DNA from: Actinomycetota bacterium
Lineage (GTDB): Bacteria; Actinomycetota; Acidimicrobiia; Acidimicrobiales; Microtrichaceae
Direction: 5' to 3'
Length of the DNA stretch: 64,000 nucleotides
Assembly (NCBI GenBank): GCA_016870275.1
Contig: VGBZ01000007.1
Coordinates: 1-64,000, forward strand
Shown: positions 1 to 8,014 of the stretch, in pieces
How positions within the stretch are numbered: position 1 is the stretch's first letter
How the letters are laid out: every line of letters begins with the position of its first letter
Notes under the pieces: generated by a model
What the model was told of the DNA's origin: nothing
The model's database searches: none
The model's input: the letters and a program-made list of their open reading frames with translations, nothing else
Position numbers and translations under genes: made by a program

Positions 1-728
1 TAAGACTCCTCAGATGCCAGGAACAGCGCACCATTGGCGATCTCATCGGGCTCACCGAAGCGGCCCATCGGGATGTGGACCAGACGTCGCTGCTGCTTCT
101 CGGGTGTGTCGAGGTACTTCGCCAGCAGTGGGGTCAACACGGGTCCGGGGCAGAGGGCGTTGACCCGTACTCCATCCCGGGCGTGTACCACGGCGATCTC
201 GCGGGTCATCGACAACACGGCACCCTTCGATGCGGTGTAGGCAACCTGAGGAATGGCTGCTCCGACGTGCGCCACGAAGCTCGCCACGTTGATGATCGAC
301 GTCGTGGCACCGGGTCGGTTCTCCCGGGCGAGTGTGTCACGCATGGCGGGAATGCCGTACTTGCATCCCAGAGCGACGCCGGTGACGTTGATCCGCAGCG
401 TCGTCTCCCAGACCGATTCGCTCGTCTCGATCACTCCATCGTCGTCACCGAGTGACACGCCGGCGTTGTTGTGGAGCACGTGGAGGCCGCCGAACTCGCT
501 CACCGTGGACCTGATGGCATCGCACACGGAGTTCTCGTCGCTCACGTCGACGGGAACGTAACCGCCACGGCCCCCGGCTGCTTCGATCTCCGCCACAGTG
601 CCGGATCCATCCTCTCGGTCGGCAACGACGACGATCCCGCCCTCACTGGCGAACCGCAGCGCAGCCACCCGTCCGAGTCCGGCCGCTGCCCCGGTGATCA
701 CGCACACCTTGTTCTCGAGTCGTCCCAT
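1..728 (-). CDS. SDR-family NAD(P)-dependent oxidoreductase (3' end cut by window edge)
   Basis: This is a classical short-chain dehydrogenase: about 242 codons are visible, read leftward from an ATG at 728, and the C-terminus runs off the window. Near the N-terminus is the Rossmann cofactor loop TGAAAGLG. Further on come the NNAG structural motif, the catalytic Ser region (NVASF) and the YTASK catalytic Tyr/Lys pair, followed by the NALCPGPV segment typical of the family. The substrate cannot be told from sequence; the next gene, divergent, is an aldehyde dehydrogenase, so an alcohol/aldehyde pathway is possible. A TAGCCT box lies 9 bases before the ATG and no clear ribosome site is present, which fits a leaderless transcript. 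Confidence 0.9.
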   Translation of the reverse strand, partial: MGRLENKVCVITGAAAGLGRVAALRFASEGGIVVVADREDGSGTVAEIEAAGGRGGYVPVDVSDENSVCDAIRSTVSEFGGLHVLHNNAGVSLGDDDGVIETSESVWETTLRINVTGVALGCKYGIPAMRDTLARENRPGATTSIINVASFVAHVGAAIPQVAYTASKGAVLSMTREIAVVHARDGVRVNALCPGPVLTPLLAKYLDTPEKQQRRLVHIPMGRFGEPDEIANGALFLASEES

Positions 729-737
729 GGCCTGCGG

Positions 738-763
738 AGGCTAGCGGGCGGAGTACCTACACT
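738..763. promoter_or_regulatory. Divergent leaderless promoters between the SDR and aldehyde dehydrogenase genes
   Basis: The 43-base gap between the two divergent starts holds TAGCCT on the minus strand (743-738), 9 bases before the SDR ATG, and TACACT on the plus strand (758-763), 8 bases before the dehydrogenase ATG at 772. Both fit the actinobacterial TANNNT -10 box at leaderless spacing. Neither has an obvious -35 box. Confidence 0.5.
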
Positions 764-771
764 CCCTCGCC

Positions 772-2247
772 ATGAGCACAGCTGCGACCCCGAGTGGATC
801 TGACGGCACCACGGCGGTTCGGCGACACCACCTCCTGTTGGCCGGCGAACCGGTGACCGCCTCGACCGGGGGGGACCTCGAGATCCGCAACCCCGCCGAC
901 GACACGGTGGTCGATGTCGTCGCCCAAGCTGGTTCCGCCGAACTCGAGGCGGCCCTGGCGGCGGCGAGCGCTGCCGCTGAGGAGAACCTCTGGGGTTCGG
1001 TGAGCGCCACCGATCGCGGGAAGGTGCTCCGCCGGGCCGCCGACCTCATTCGGGAGCGGTCCGAGGAGTTCGCTGCCGCAGAGGTCCGCACCGCCGGTCA
1101 TACGATCGCAGACGCCCGCTGGGAGGCAGGGGCGATGGCGGACGTGTTCGACTACTACGCCGGCGCTGCCAACAAGCACACGGGAGCGGTCGTGCCGACC
1201 CCTGATCCCGGCCTCGGACTCGTGCTGCGCGTGCCGGTGGGCGTGTGTGGCCTCGTCGTTCCGTGGAACTTCCCGATGCTGATCGCATCCTGGAAGCTCG
1301 CTCCGGCACTTGCGTGTGGCAACCCGGTCGTGTTGAAGCCGGCGTCGTTGACCCCGATCACGGCGGTGATGCTCGGCGACGCATTGCTCGCCGCCGGTGT
1401 TCCGCCGGCGGCGGTGAGCGTGCTCCCCGGTCCTGGTTCGAGCATCGGCGAGTCGCTCGTCACCGATCCCCGGGTGGCGAAGGTCTCCTTCACCGGCGAC
1501 TCGTCCACCGGCTCGCACCTCATGGCGCAGGTCGCGCCGAACGTCACCCGCATCTCGCTCGAACTGGGGGGAAAGTCTGCGGCGATTATCTTCTCCGACG
1601 CGGACATCGAAGCTGCGGTCGATGCAGTTCCGTACTCGGTCTTCGCCAACGCCGGCCAGGACTGTTGCGCTCGGAGCCGGATTCTCGTCGAGCGGGACAT
1701 CTACGACGACTTCGTGGCGGGATTCGCCGCCCGTACGGAACGTCTCGCCGTGGGGGACCCGACCGATCCGGCCACTGAGGTTGGACCGATGATCTCCGAG
1801 GCGCAACGGTCCATCAGCCTCGACTATCTGCGCATCGCCACCGACGAGGGTGCAGAGGTGGTGTGCGGTGGAGAGGCGAGTGGGCCGGGGTGGTTCCTGC
1901 GGCCTGCCGTGGTGGCTGGGGTCGACAACGAGATGCGTGTCGCTCGGGAGGAGATCTTCGGGCCCGTCGCCTCGGTCATTCCCTTCGATGATGAGGCTGA
2001 CGCCGTCCGGATCGCCAACGACAGTGAGTACGGGCTGTCCGGCACGCTCTGGACACGTGATCTGGGCCGGGCGGTGCGCGTCGGAACTGCGGTGCGGACC
2101 GGCGTGATGTCGGTCAACACCAATCGGAGCGTTCGCACGGAACTGCCGTTCGGAGGGTTCAAGCGCTCTGGCATCGGCCGGGAGCTCGGTCTGGCGGCAC
2201 TGGATCACTACACAGAGTCCAAGACGCTGTTTCTCTCAGCGGACTGA
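772..2247 (+). CDS. Aldehyde dehydrogenase family protein
   Basis: A 491-residue NAD(P)+-dependent aldehyde dehydrogenase that oxidises an aldehyde to the carboxylic acid. It has the full family length. The PWNFP motif lies near residue 165, the catalytic Glu264 sits in ELGGKS, and the nucleophile is Cys298 in GQDCC. The EEIFGPV motif and the C-terminal PFGGFKRSG segment are also present. The substrate is unknown; the divergent SDR gene suggests an alcohol-to-acid route, but that is only context. The ATG at 772 follows a TACACT box by 8 bases, and there is no ribosome site, so leaderless expression is likely. It ends 41 bases before the LCP gene. Confidence 0.93.
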   Translation: MSTAATPSGSDGTTAVRRHHLLLAGEPVTASTGGDLEIRNPADDTVVDVVAQAGSAELEAALAAASAAAEENLWGSVSATDRGKVLRRAADLIRERSEEFAAAEVRTAGHTIADARWEAGAMADVFDYYAGAANKHTGAVVPTPDPGLGLVLRVPVGVCGLVVPWNFPMLIASWKLAPALACGNPVVLKPASLTPITAVMLGDALLAAGVPPAAVSVLPGPGSSIGESLVTDPRVAKVSFTGDSSTGSHLMAQVAPNVTRISLELGGKSAAIIFSDADIEAAVDAVPYSVFANAGQDCCARSRILVERDIYDDFVAGFAARTERLAVGDPTDPATEVGPMISEAQRSISLDYLRIATDEGAEVVCGGEASGPGWFLRPAVVAGVDNEMRVAREEIFGPVASVIPFDDEADAVRIANDSEYGLSGTLWTRDLGRAVRVGTAVRTGVMSVNTNRSVRTELPFGGFKRSGIGRELGLAALDHYTESKTLFLSAD

Positions 2248-2276
2248 GTGACACGGTTACGGGGCACGTCGTTTGC

Positions 2277-2282
2277 CACAAT
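2277..2282 (+). promoter_or_regulatory. Candidate leaderless -10 box of the LCP gene
   Basis: CACAAT lies 6 bases before the GTG start at 2289 and no ribosome site is present. The spacing matches the other candidate leaderless starts in this window. Confidence 0.35.
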
Positions 2283-2288
2283 GATCAA

Positions 2289-3419
2289 GTGAGCGACGGA
2301 ACCCCGCCCGGGCCGGGCAAGTTCTACGTGCCCGCTCCCGGTCAACCGACTCCTGCTGCAGAGAAGCCGGCGCCACGGAGGCCGGCGACACAGAGGCCGG
2401 CGCCACAGAGGCCGGATCCGCTCGAGCCGGAGCTGCGGAGGCCGGCGTCACGGAAGCCGGCCTCACGCAAGCCCGAGCCGCAGGACCGCTCGACTCGACC
2501 GGTCTGGAAGAAGGCGGCGCTCGCCGTGGCCGTGGTGGCGCTCCTCGGCGGAGCGTGGCTCGCCGGGCGTGCGCTCATCGCCTACAGCCGGATCGAGCGC
2601 GTCGATCTCGCTGACGTCCTCACCCCGGTACAGGGCGACGCTGTGAACTACCTCTTGGTCGGTTCGGACTCGCGTGAGGACTTCGACCCCGACATCGAGC
2701 CCGGTGCAACCACCAGCGTCGAAGGTCGTCGGAGCGACACGATCATCGTCCTGCGCACCACTCCCGAGGGTGCAGCGATGATGTCGATTCCCCGAGACCT
2801 CTACGTGACGTTCCCGGTCTCCCAGCAGCAGGGCCGGATCAACGGTGCCTACGCCAGCGGACCGGCAGCGCTCGTGCGTACGGTGCAGTCCGCCCTCGGG
2901 GTACCCATCAACCACTACGTCGAGATCGGGTTCGGGTCCTTCGGCGGGCTCGTCGATGCCATCGGTGGCGTGACAGTGGACTTTCCCCACCCGGCCAACG
3001 ATCCGAAGTCGGGTCTGCAGGTGGGGGAATCGGGACCGGTGACGCTCGATGGATCCCAGGCACTGGCCTACGTCCGTTCCCGGACCTACACGGAGTTCAT
3101 TGATGGAGAGTTCGTCGTCGAACCCACCGGGGACCTCGGCCGCAACCGGCGCCAGCAGGTCTTCCTGCGCTCTGCCATGGCGAACCTCGGCGCCGAGCGC
3201 AATCCGTTGGCGATCGTCGATGCCATTACGGCGTTGTCCAACGGAGTCGTTCTCGACGATTCCGCCTCGCTGTTCGATCTCGTGAAGCTCGCCCGGAAGT
3301 TGTCGGGCTCAGAGATCCTCACCGTCGTCCTGCCGACGAGACCGGCCACGATCGACGGGGCGGCGGTCCTGTTGTTGGCCGAGCCGGAGGCCGAAGCGGT
3401 GCTCGCAGCGTTCCGCTGA
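2289..3419 (+). CDS. LytR-CpsA-Psr (LCP) family cell-wall glycan ligase
   Basis: A 376-residue membrane-anchored LCP protein. The family transfers polyprenyl-pyrophosphate-linked polymers (teichoic acid, arabinogalactan or capsule) to peptidoglycan outside the cell. A cytoplasmic proline-rich tail (residues 1-70) contains eight 5-residue repeats. One membrane helix follows (about 75-97), then the LCP domain with LVGSDSR, the RSDTIIVL Asp/Arg motif, SIPRDLYV and the C-terminal arginine-rich segment DLGRNRRQQ that binds the lipid phosphate. The GTG start at 2289 has no ribosome site but has a CACAAT box 6 bases upstream. It could attach the glycan made by the island at 20-48 kb; that link is inference, since the genes are not adjacent. 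Confidence 0.9.
   Translation: MSDGTPPGPGKFYVPAPGQPTPAAEKPAPRRPATQRPAPQRPDPLEPELRRPASRKPASRKPEPQDRSTRPVWKKAALAVAVVALLGGAWLAGRALIAYSRIERVDLADVLTPVQGDAVNYLLVGSDSREDFDPDIEPGATTSVEGRRSDTIIVLRTTPEGAAMMSIPRDLYVTFPVSQQQGRINGAYASGPAALVRTVQSALGVPINHYVEIGFGSFGGLVDAIGGVTVDFPHPANDPKSGLQVGESGPVTLDGSQALAYVRSRTYTEFIDGEFVVEPTGDLGRNRRQQVFLRSAMANLGAERNPLAIVDAITALSNGVVLDDSASLFDLVKLARKLSGSEILTVVLPTRPATIDGAAVLLLAEPEAEAVLAAFR
2364..2483 (+). repeat. Eight tandem 15-bp repeats encoding [K/R/E]P-x-x-x pentapeptides in the LCP N-terminus
   Basis: Residues 26-65 of the LCP protein read as eight consecutive five-residue units: KPAPR, RPATQ, RPAPQ, RPDPL, EPELR, RPASR, KPASR, KPEPQ. The DNA repeats with a 15-base period built around GCCGG. 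The tail should be cytoplasmic and strongly basic. Confidence 0.85.
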
Positions 3420-3454
3420 ATCCTGCTGAGTCGTGGGCGCAGGGCGGCCGCCGT

Positions 3455-3460
3455 TAGCAT
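3455..3460 (+). promoter_or_regulatory. Candidate -10 box (TAGCAT) for the cyclophilin / ABC1 kinase unit
   Basis: TAGCAT lies 33 bases before the chosen GTG at 3494, leaving a short leader with a GGAG ribosome site. This contrasts with the leaderless arrangement at neighbouring genes. Confidence 0.4.
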
Positions 3461-3493
3461 GCCGTGAACTCGACCGAAGAGCGGAGATTTCCA

Positions 3494-4051
3494 GTGACGA
3501 GTGAGTGCCCGGCCCCCGATGGATCATCACCGCGAGTGACGAAGTTCAGCGGTGAACCGCCGATGTGCATCGATGTGAGCCACTCCTACGAGGCCACCAT
3601 CGTCACGAACCACGGCACGATGGTGGCGTTCTTGTTCCCGGAGCGTGCGCCCAGGACGGTGAACAGCTTCGTGTTCCTCGCCCGCTACCACTACTTCGAT
3701 GGTCTCACGTTCCACCGGATCATCCGGGACTTCGTCATCCAAGGGGGGTGTCCGGAGGGAACCGGGACCGGAGGGCCGGGTTACCGGTTCGTTGACGAAC
3801 TCCCTGCAGCAGGGGAGTACGCGGTTGGTTCGCTCGCCATGGCGAATGCGGGCCCCAACACCAACGGCAGCCAGTTCTTCGTGATCTCTGGCGGGAGCGG
3901 GATGCGCCTGCCTCCCCAGTACGCCTTGTTCGGCAAGCTGATCAGCGGGCTCGAGGTGCTCGATCAGATCCAGAGCGTCGCCACCGGGCGGGGCGATCGT
4001 CCGAAGGATCCGGTCGTGATCGAGTCCGTCACGATCGCTGAGTCGGAATGA
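3494..4051 (+). CDS. Peptidyl-prolyl cis-trans isomerase, cyclophilin type
   Basis: A 185-residue cyclophilin-like domain with no signal peptide, so cytoplasmic; it catalyses prolyl cis-trans isomerisation in folding proteins. Family motifs are FHRIIRDFVIQGG, the GPGY loop, AMANAGPNTNGSQFF and ALFGKL. In place of the usual Trp near the C-terminal half it has PPQYALFG, so ciclosporin sensitivity would not be expected. I chose GTG 3494 because GGAG lies 7 bases upstream and the TAGCAT box at 3455-3460 predicts transcription from about 3467. An in-frame GTG at 3464 would add 10 residues but lies within 3 bases of that box. Confidence 0.9.
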   Translation: MTSECPAPDGSSPRVTKFSGEPPMCIDVSHSYEATIVTNHGTMVAFLFPERAPRTVNSFVFLARYHYFDGLTFHRIIRDFVIQGGCPEGTGTGGPGYRFVDELPAAGEYAVGSLAMANAGPNTNGSQFFVISGGSGMRLPPQYALFGKLISGLEVLDQIQSVATGRGDRPKDPVVIESVTIAESE

Positions 4052-4074
4052 CGTGACCGGAGCCTGAGTTCATC

Positions 4075-5547
4075 GTGAACATCGCACGGGTCGCTCGTTG
4101 GGCCGGGGTTGCGACGGTCGGAGGGTTGGGTGTCGGCCTGTGGTGGCTGCGGCGCCGCGACGGTGATGAGGTCAGCGGTCCGGTGAGCGCCGCTGATCGG
4201 CTCCAGCGGACCTCCCGCGTGGCATCTGCTGGAGCTCGTGCCGGGGCGGGTTACGTCACGATGCGTGCCAAGGCACTTGGCGCCGACGCCGAGCGTCGCA
4301 GCGAACTCGAAGCCGAGTTCCAGCTGCGTACCGCCGAGCAGGTGGCGGCCACTCTCGGTGGGATGAAGGGCGCCATGATGAAGCTCGGTCAGATGGCGAG
4401 CTACCTCGACCAGGGACTACCGGAACCGGTGCGGGCGGCGCTGGCCGATCTGCAGTCCGACGCCCCGCCCATGGCGCCGGAACTCGTCGTCGAGGTGGTG
4501 ACCTCCGAGCTCGGAGCCCATCCCGAGGCCGTGTTCTCCGAGTGGGACCCGATTCCGCTCGCTGCGGCGTCGATCGGGCAGGTCCATCGGGCCCGAACCC
4601 ATGACGGTGTCGATGTCGCAGTCAAGGTTCAGTACCCGGGAGTGGATCGGGCGATCGCTGCTGACCTCGAGAACACCGACCTGTTGTTCCAGATGATGTC
4701 GTTCCTCTTTCCCGGACTCGAACCGGCACCGATCGTTGCTGAGCTCCACGAGCGGATCGTCGAGGAGCTCGACTATCGGATCGAGGCCACCCACCAACGG
4801 ACGTTCGCCGATCACTACCGCAATCACCCCTTCATCCACGTGCCGGAGGTGATCGACTCCCTCTCGACGTCTCGGATCCTCACCACGGAGTTGGCGGAGG
4901 GGGCGCGCTTCTCCGAGGTGCTCGAGTGGAGCGACGAGGAGCGTCAGCTCGCAGCCGAGTGTCTGTACCGGTTTGCGTTCGGGAGCATCTACGGATTGCG
5001 GGCGTTCAACGGCGATCCTCATCCGGGCAACTATCTCTTCCGGCCCGGCGGGCGGGTGACGTTCCTCGACTTCGGTCTCTGCAAGCGGTTCAGCAATGCC
5101 GAGGTGCGGGTGTTCGAACGCATGATCACAGCGATCGTCCTGCAGGGCGATCTTGCGGCATACCGCCGGATCCTCGCCGAGATCGGGATCCTGCCGGCCT
5201 CGTTCGACATCTCCGACGAACGACTCGCTGCGTACTTCAATCACTTCTACGAGTTCGTCCTCGCCGACGAGGTGCTCGAGATCACGCCGGAGTGGTCCTC
5301 GCGCTCGGTGCGGGCGTTCTTCGATCTCTCCGGCCCGCACGCCGAGATCATGAAGGCTGCCAATCTGCCGCCGTCAATGGTGATCATCCAGCGAATCAAC
5401 CTGGGTCTCTTCGCCCTCTTCGGTGATCTCGGTGCTCGGAACAATTGGCGGCGCATCGCCGAGGAGCTCTGGCCGTTCGTCGATGGCGCTCCATCGACGC
5501 CGATGGGTGCTGCGATTGCGGAGTGGGAGGCGGCGGCCGGCCGATGA
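4075..5547 (+). CDS. ABC1/UbiB-family atypical kinase
   Basis: A 490-residue member of the ABC1 (ADCK/UbiB/AarF) atypical kinase family, linked in other organisms to isoprenoid quinone synthesis and lipid metabolism. It has a short N-terminal hydrophobic stretch, the KxGQ motif (MKLGQMASYL), the Ala-rich loop AAASIGQV, the VAVKVQYPG lysine, the paired acidic EELDY motif, the catalytic NGDPHPGNYLF and the metal-binding FLDFGL. All key residues are intact. The GTG at 4075 comes 23 bases after the cyclophilin stop, so the two genes are probably co-transcribed. Its C-terminus faces the TadG-like gene across 18 bases. Confidence 0.9.
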   Translation: MNIARVARWAGVATVGGLGVGLWWLRRRDGDEVSGPVSAADRLQRTSRVASAGARAGAGYVTMRAKALGADAERRSELEAEFQLRTAEQVAATLGGMKGAMMKLGQMASYLDQGLPEPVRAALADLQSDAPPMAPELVVEVVTSELGAHPEAVFSEWDPIPLAAASIGQVHRARTHDGVDVAVKVQYPGVDRAIAADLENTDLLFQMMSFLFPGLEPAPIVAELHERIVEELDYRIEATHQRTFADHYRNHPFIHVPEVIDSLSTSRILTTELAEGARFSEVLEWSDEERQLAAECLYRFAFGSIYGLRAFNGDPHPGNYLFRPGGRVTFLDFGLCKRFSNAEVRVFERMITAIVLQGDLAAYRRILAEIGILPASFDISDERLAAYFNHFYEFVLADEVLEITPEWSSRSVRAFFDLSGPHAEIMKAANLPPSMVIIQRINLGLFALFGDLGARNNWRRIAEELWPFVDGAPSTPMGAAIAEWEAAAGR

Positions 5548-5565
5548 GGTCGTGGCGGCAGGCGG

Positions 5566-7305
5566 TCACTCCACGATCCTGATCGGATTGCCGAGGATCG
5601 CAGCGCTCCACGTGGTGGCGTCGGTGACATTGGCACCGGCTGGGTACTGGGCCTTGATCCGAATCCAGCAACCGGAGGCGCTGGCCTCGTTGCACGTGTA
5701 GTTGGGCGGGATCGGGACGTCGATCGTGATCAATCGCCCGTTGTAGGAGGAACTCGACACATTGTTGAGCTGGCAGATGCTCGCGTTCACGTTCAGGGCT
5801 GCGCCGTCGTCACGGGTGATCGCACAGCCGGAGAACGTGCTGGCGAACTCCGTCGGCGGGAGAATCTGCAGCGCACCCGCCTGTGATGCCTCCCCCATGT
5901 CGTAGAGATGGATACGCAGAGTGCGGCCGGCGTCGTACGGTCGGACCCTGGCCATATAGAACTGCGTGTCTGCTCCGGTGGAGTTGGCGTAGATCGGGAG
6001 CCGCCCGAGCGCTGCGAGCGTCACGTTGGCGCCGCTCACCTCATTCAGTCCGCTCGTGCCGAACCCCGTCCGGAACGCCATGCGGTTGTGGCCCTCGGTC
6101 GTCACCCCGCTGTTGGCGACCGTCGGAGCGCTCGACAGGGCGTTGGTCCGGACCTGGATGATGTACGTCCCGGTCTGGACCGAACCCGCCGGAATGGAGC
6201 AGAACGTCGTGAACCGTCGGAATGCTTCGGCAAAGGAGATCACGCCATCACTGGGGTTGACCAGTCCCGTGGTCGAACCCATCAGGAGGTCGTAGATGTA
6301 GCGAGAGGGCGTCGAAGCGCTCGACGGGTTGTAGGCCGCCACCGTGACCGGAGCGCACGTGGAGGTGTTGATGACCGGGTTGTCGACGTTGGACCAGGGA
6401 GTCTCGTCGGGTGCTCGTACGATGAAGGAGGTCTGGACGTTCCGGCTTCCCCATCCCTGGTCGCCGGGGCAGTAGCCACCCGTGGTGCCGGAGGCGTAGC
6501 GGGTGGCGGCATCGGGGAACTTCGTCGTGAGTGCCGTGAACCCGCTCCCGCCGTTGATCTGGGAGCTCGTCGGCATGTTGGACGTACAAGTGCTCCCGAC
6601 GTTGACGAAGGCGGCATCGAACACCTGGAACTCGAGCGGTTGCCCGGCCGCGACGGAGAGCACCTCCATGCCGAAGAAGTAGCCGTCGCTGGAGAACTCC
6701 GTGCTGGTCGAACCGCTGCAGCCGTACTCACGGGGACTGGCGTTGCACAAGTTGGTGTGGTGGCGCTCACCCTGTTGCTTGCCGGTCTGGGGACCGGCGA
6801 TGTTGACCCACATCTGGGCGTTCGGGTTGACGCCCTCCGGATCGTTTCCGAGCTTGTTCTGGGGTGAGCCCATCGGGACCGGCGCCACGTACTCCGCAAC
6901 AGATTCGCGGGTCAGCCGGATCGTCTCGATCCCGATGAGATCGAGGAAGAACGAGGGGACGTCGCTGGCGACCCGCACGCGGATTCGGTTCGGATTTGGT
7001 TCCTGTGTGACGGTCACTGCGGTGTTCATTGCTCCGCCGGCAGTGAATCCGTTCTTGGAGGTGCTCGTCGTGGCGGTGGTCCGGGCGTTGTTGAAGTCTG
7101 CGGGCAGGAATGCGGCCCCGGCGTGCGCTCCGGTGTCAGCTGCGGTCTGGATCCTCTGGGCCTGCAGCCACCAATTGGACATGTCGACTGCGAATCCGGC
7201 GAAGAGCAACATGAGCGTGAGGGTCAGCGCCATCCACACCAGCGCCAGCCCCGACTGGTTGCGTCCGGTGACCCAGCGCTGCCTGATTCGAGCGAGTCGT
7301 CGCAT
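5566..7305 (-). CDS. TadG-like pilus-assembly / secreted protein with N-terminal anchor
   Basis: A 579-residue protein with a basic N-terminus followed by one hydrophobic helix (about residues 20-45) and the sequence AADTGAHAGAA, the hallmark of the TadE/TadG 'Flp pilus assembly' N-terminal domain. The remaining 500 or so residues are Ser/Thr/Asn-rich with many cysteines and should be extracytoplasmic; I recognise no named domain there. The ATG at 7305 starts 2 bases after the stop of the TadE-like gene, so the two are translated as a pair. The reading frame stays open upstream to 7515, but that part overlaps the TadE-like gene and reads as shadow. No Tad secretion ATPase or TadB/TadC gene is nearby. 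Confidence 0.75.
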   Translation of the reverse strand: MRRLARIRQRWVTGRNQSGLALVWMALTLTLMLLFAGFAVDMSNWWLQAQRIQTAADTGAHAGAAFLPADFNNARTTATTSTSKNGFTAGGAMNTAVTVTQEPNPNRIRVRVASDVPSFFLDLIGIETIRLTRESVAEYVAPVPMGSPQNKLGNDPEGVNPNAQMWVNIAGPQTGKQQGERHHTNLCNASPREYGCSGSTSTEFSSDGYFFGMEVLSVAAGQPLEFQVFDAAFVNVGSTCTSNMPTSSQINGGSGFTALTTKFPDAATRYASGTTGGYCPGDQGWGSRNVQTSFIVRAPDETPWSNVDNPVINTSTCAPVTVAAYNPSSASTPSRYIYDLLMGSTTGLVNPSDGVISFAEAFRRFTTFCSIPAGSVQTGTYIIQVRTNALSSAPTVANSGVTTEGHNRMAFRTGFGTSGLNEVSGANVTLAALGRLPIYANSTGADTQFYMARVRPYDAGRTLRIHLYDMGEASQAGALQILPPTEFASTFSGCAITRDDGAALNVNASICQLNNVSSSSYNGRLITIDVPIPPNYTCNEASASGCWIRIKAQYPAGANVTDATTWSAAILGNPIRIVE

Positions 7306-7307
7306 GT

Positions 7308-7958
7308 TCAGCACTGGTCCGAGGGCAGCGGCTCGAGTCGCATCGTCGTGTGTCCGTCCACGAGTCGTGTCTCGCCGATGAGACCGGTCACGTAGGTGTG
7401 CTGGACCTGGACGTACACGCCGACGGAATCGACAGTCGTCCCGCAGGCGTCGGGGTCGGACCAACTCCCACCCTGGAACACCATGTTCGACCCGTTCCAG
7501 GTGTAGCGCATGCAACTCGACGAGCAGCCGCCGGCGAGGAGGTCACCGGGGAAGCCACCGGTGGGTGCGCCGTCGGGTGAGGATGGGTTGATCTCGTAGA
7601 TGGCGAGACCGACCGGTTCGGCGTTCTGCAACGCCATCAGGTCAGCAGAGACGGCTGCGGCGATTCCGCTGGCGGCAGTCAACTGGGCCTCTTGCACCGT
7701 GCCGGCTGGGGCGTAGGATGTGGCTGCGAGTCGGGCGCCTGACCGGCTCGCCCCGGTGGTCACCGACCCACTGGCGTAGACCAGTCCGAACTCCATCGTT
7801 CCGAGCAGAATCAACAACATCACCGGAATGGCGAACGCCGCCTCGACCAGCACGGCCCCTCGTGCGGATCGCTTCGTCGAGCGTTGGGCGAGGAGGCGGC
7901 GGAGCACACTGTTGTATCGGCTGGGCCCAATGGCCCCCGAGTAGGCCATTGGGCCCAT
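7308..7958 (-). CDS. TadE-like pseudopilin
   Basis: Up to 216 residues. The core is a TadE motif: a basic N-terminus, then the prepilin-peptidase-type site RG/AVLVE with Glu at +5, and a hydrophobic helix (AIPVMLLILLGTMEFG). The C-terminal part is extracytoplasmic with several cysteines. It probably forms an envelope or pilus component together with the TadG-like protein encoded 2 bases downstream. The start is uncertain: ATG 7958 and ATG 7949 lie inside a perfect inverted repeat, while GTG 7907, just past the repeat, would give a more usual 17-residue leader. No strong ribosome site supports any of the three. Confidence 0.75.
   Translation of the reverse strand: MGPMAYSGAIGPSRYNSVLRRLLAQRSTKRSARGAVLVEAAFAIPVMLLILLGTMEFGLVYASGSVTTGASRSGARLAATSYAPAGTVQEAQLTAASGIAAAVSADLMALQNAEPVGLAIYEINPSSPDGAPTGGFPGDLLAGGCSSSCMRYTWNGSNMVFQGGSWSDPDACGTTVDSVGVYVQVQHTYVTGLIGETRLVDGHTTMRLEPLPSDQC
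7922..7957. promoter_or_regulatory. Perfect 14-bp inverted repeat with 8-base loop at the tadE-like start
   Basis: Arms 7922-7935 (TGGGCCCAATGGCC) and 7944-7957 (its exact reverse complement) are separated by 8 bases. There is no T-run, so it is not a standard terminator. It lies between divergent promoters and the tadE-like coding core, and could be an operator or an RNA hairpin controlling translation. Confidence 0.7.
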
Positions 7959-7998
7959 TCCGAACCCCGGTGACCAGAGCGACTCGACGGCGACATCC

Positions 7999-8007
7999 AG
8001 CTAACGT
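7999..8007. promoter_or_regulatory. Overlapping divergent -10 boxes for the tadE-like and aldehyde dehydrogenase genes
   Basis: TAACGT (8002-8007, plus) lies 7 bases before the dehydrogenase GTG at 8015. TTAGCT on the minus strand (8004-7999) could serve the tadE-like gene with a leader that includes the inverted repeat at 7922-7957. Confidence 0.4.
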
Positions 8008-8014
8008 CGTACGG

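Noticed and set aside
757-2208. 483-codon minus-strand open frame
   Set aside because: It is antisense to an aldehyde dehydrogenase with all catalytic motifs; no domain is recognisable.
2257-2466. Minus-strand frame with regular Pro-Ala-Ser repeats
   Set aside because: It is the reverse reading of the 15-bp repeats that encode the LCP N-terminal tail; the plus-strand reading has the start, membrane helix and domain.
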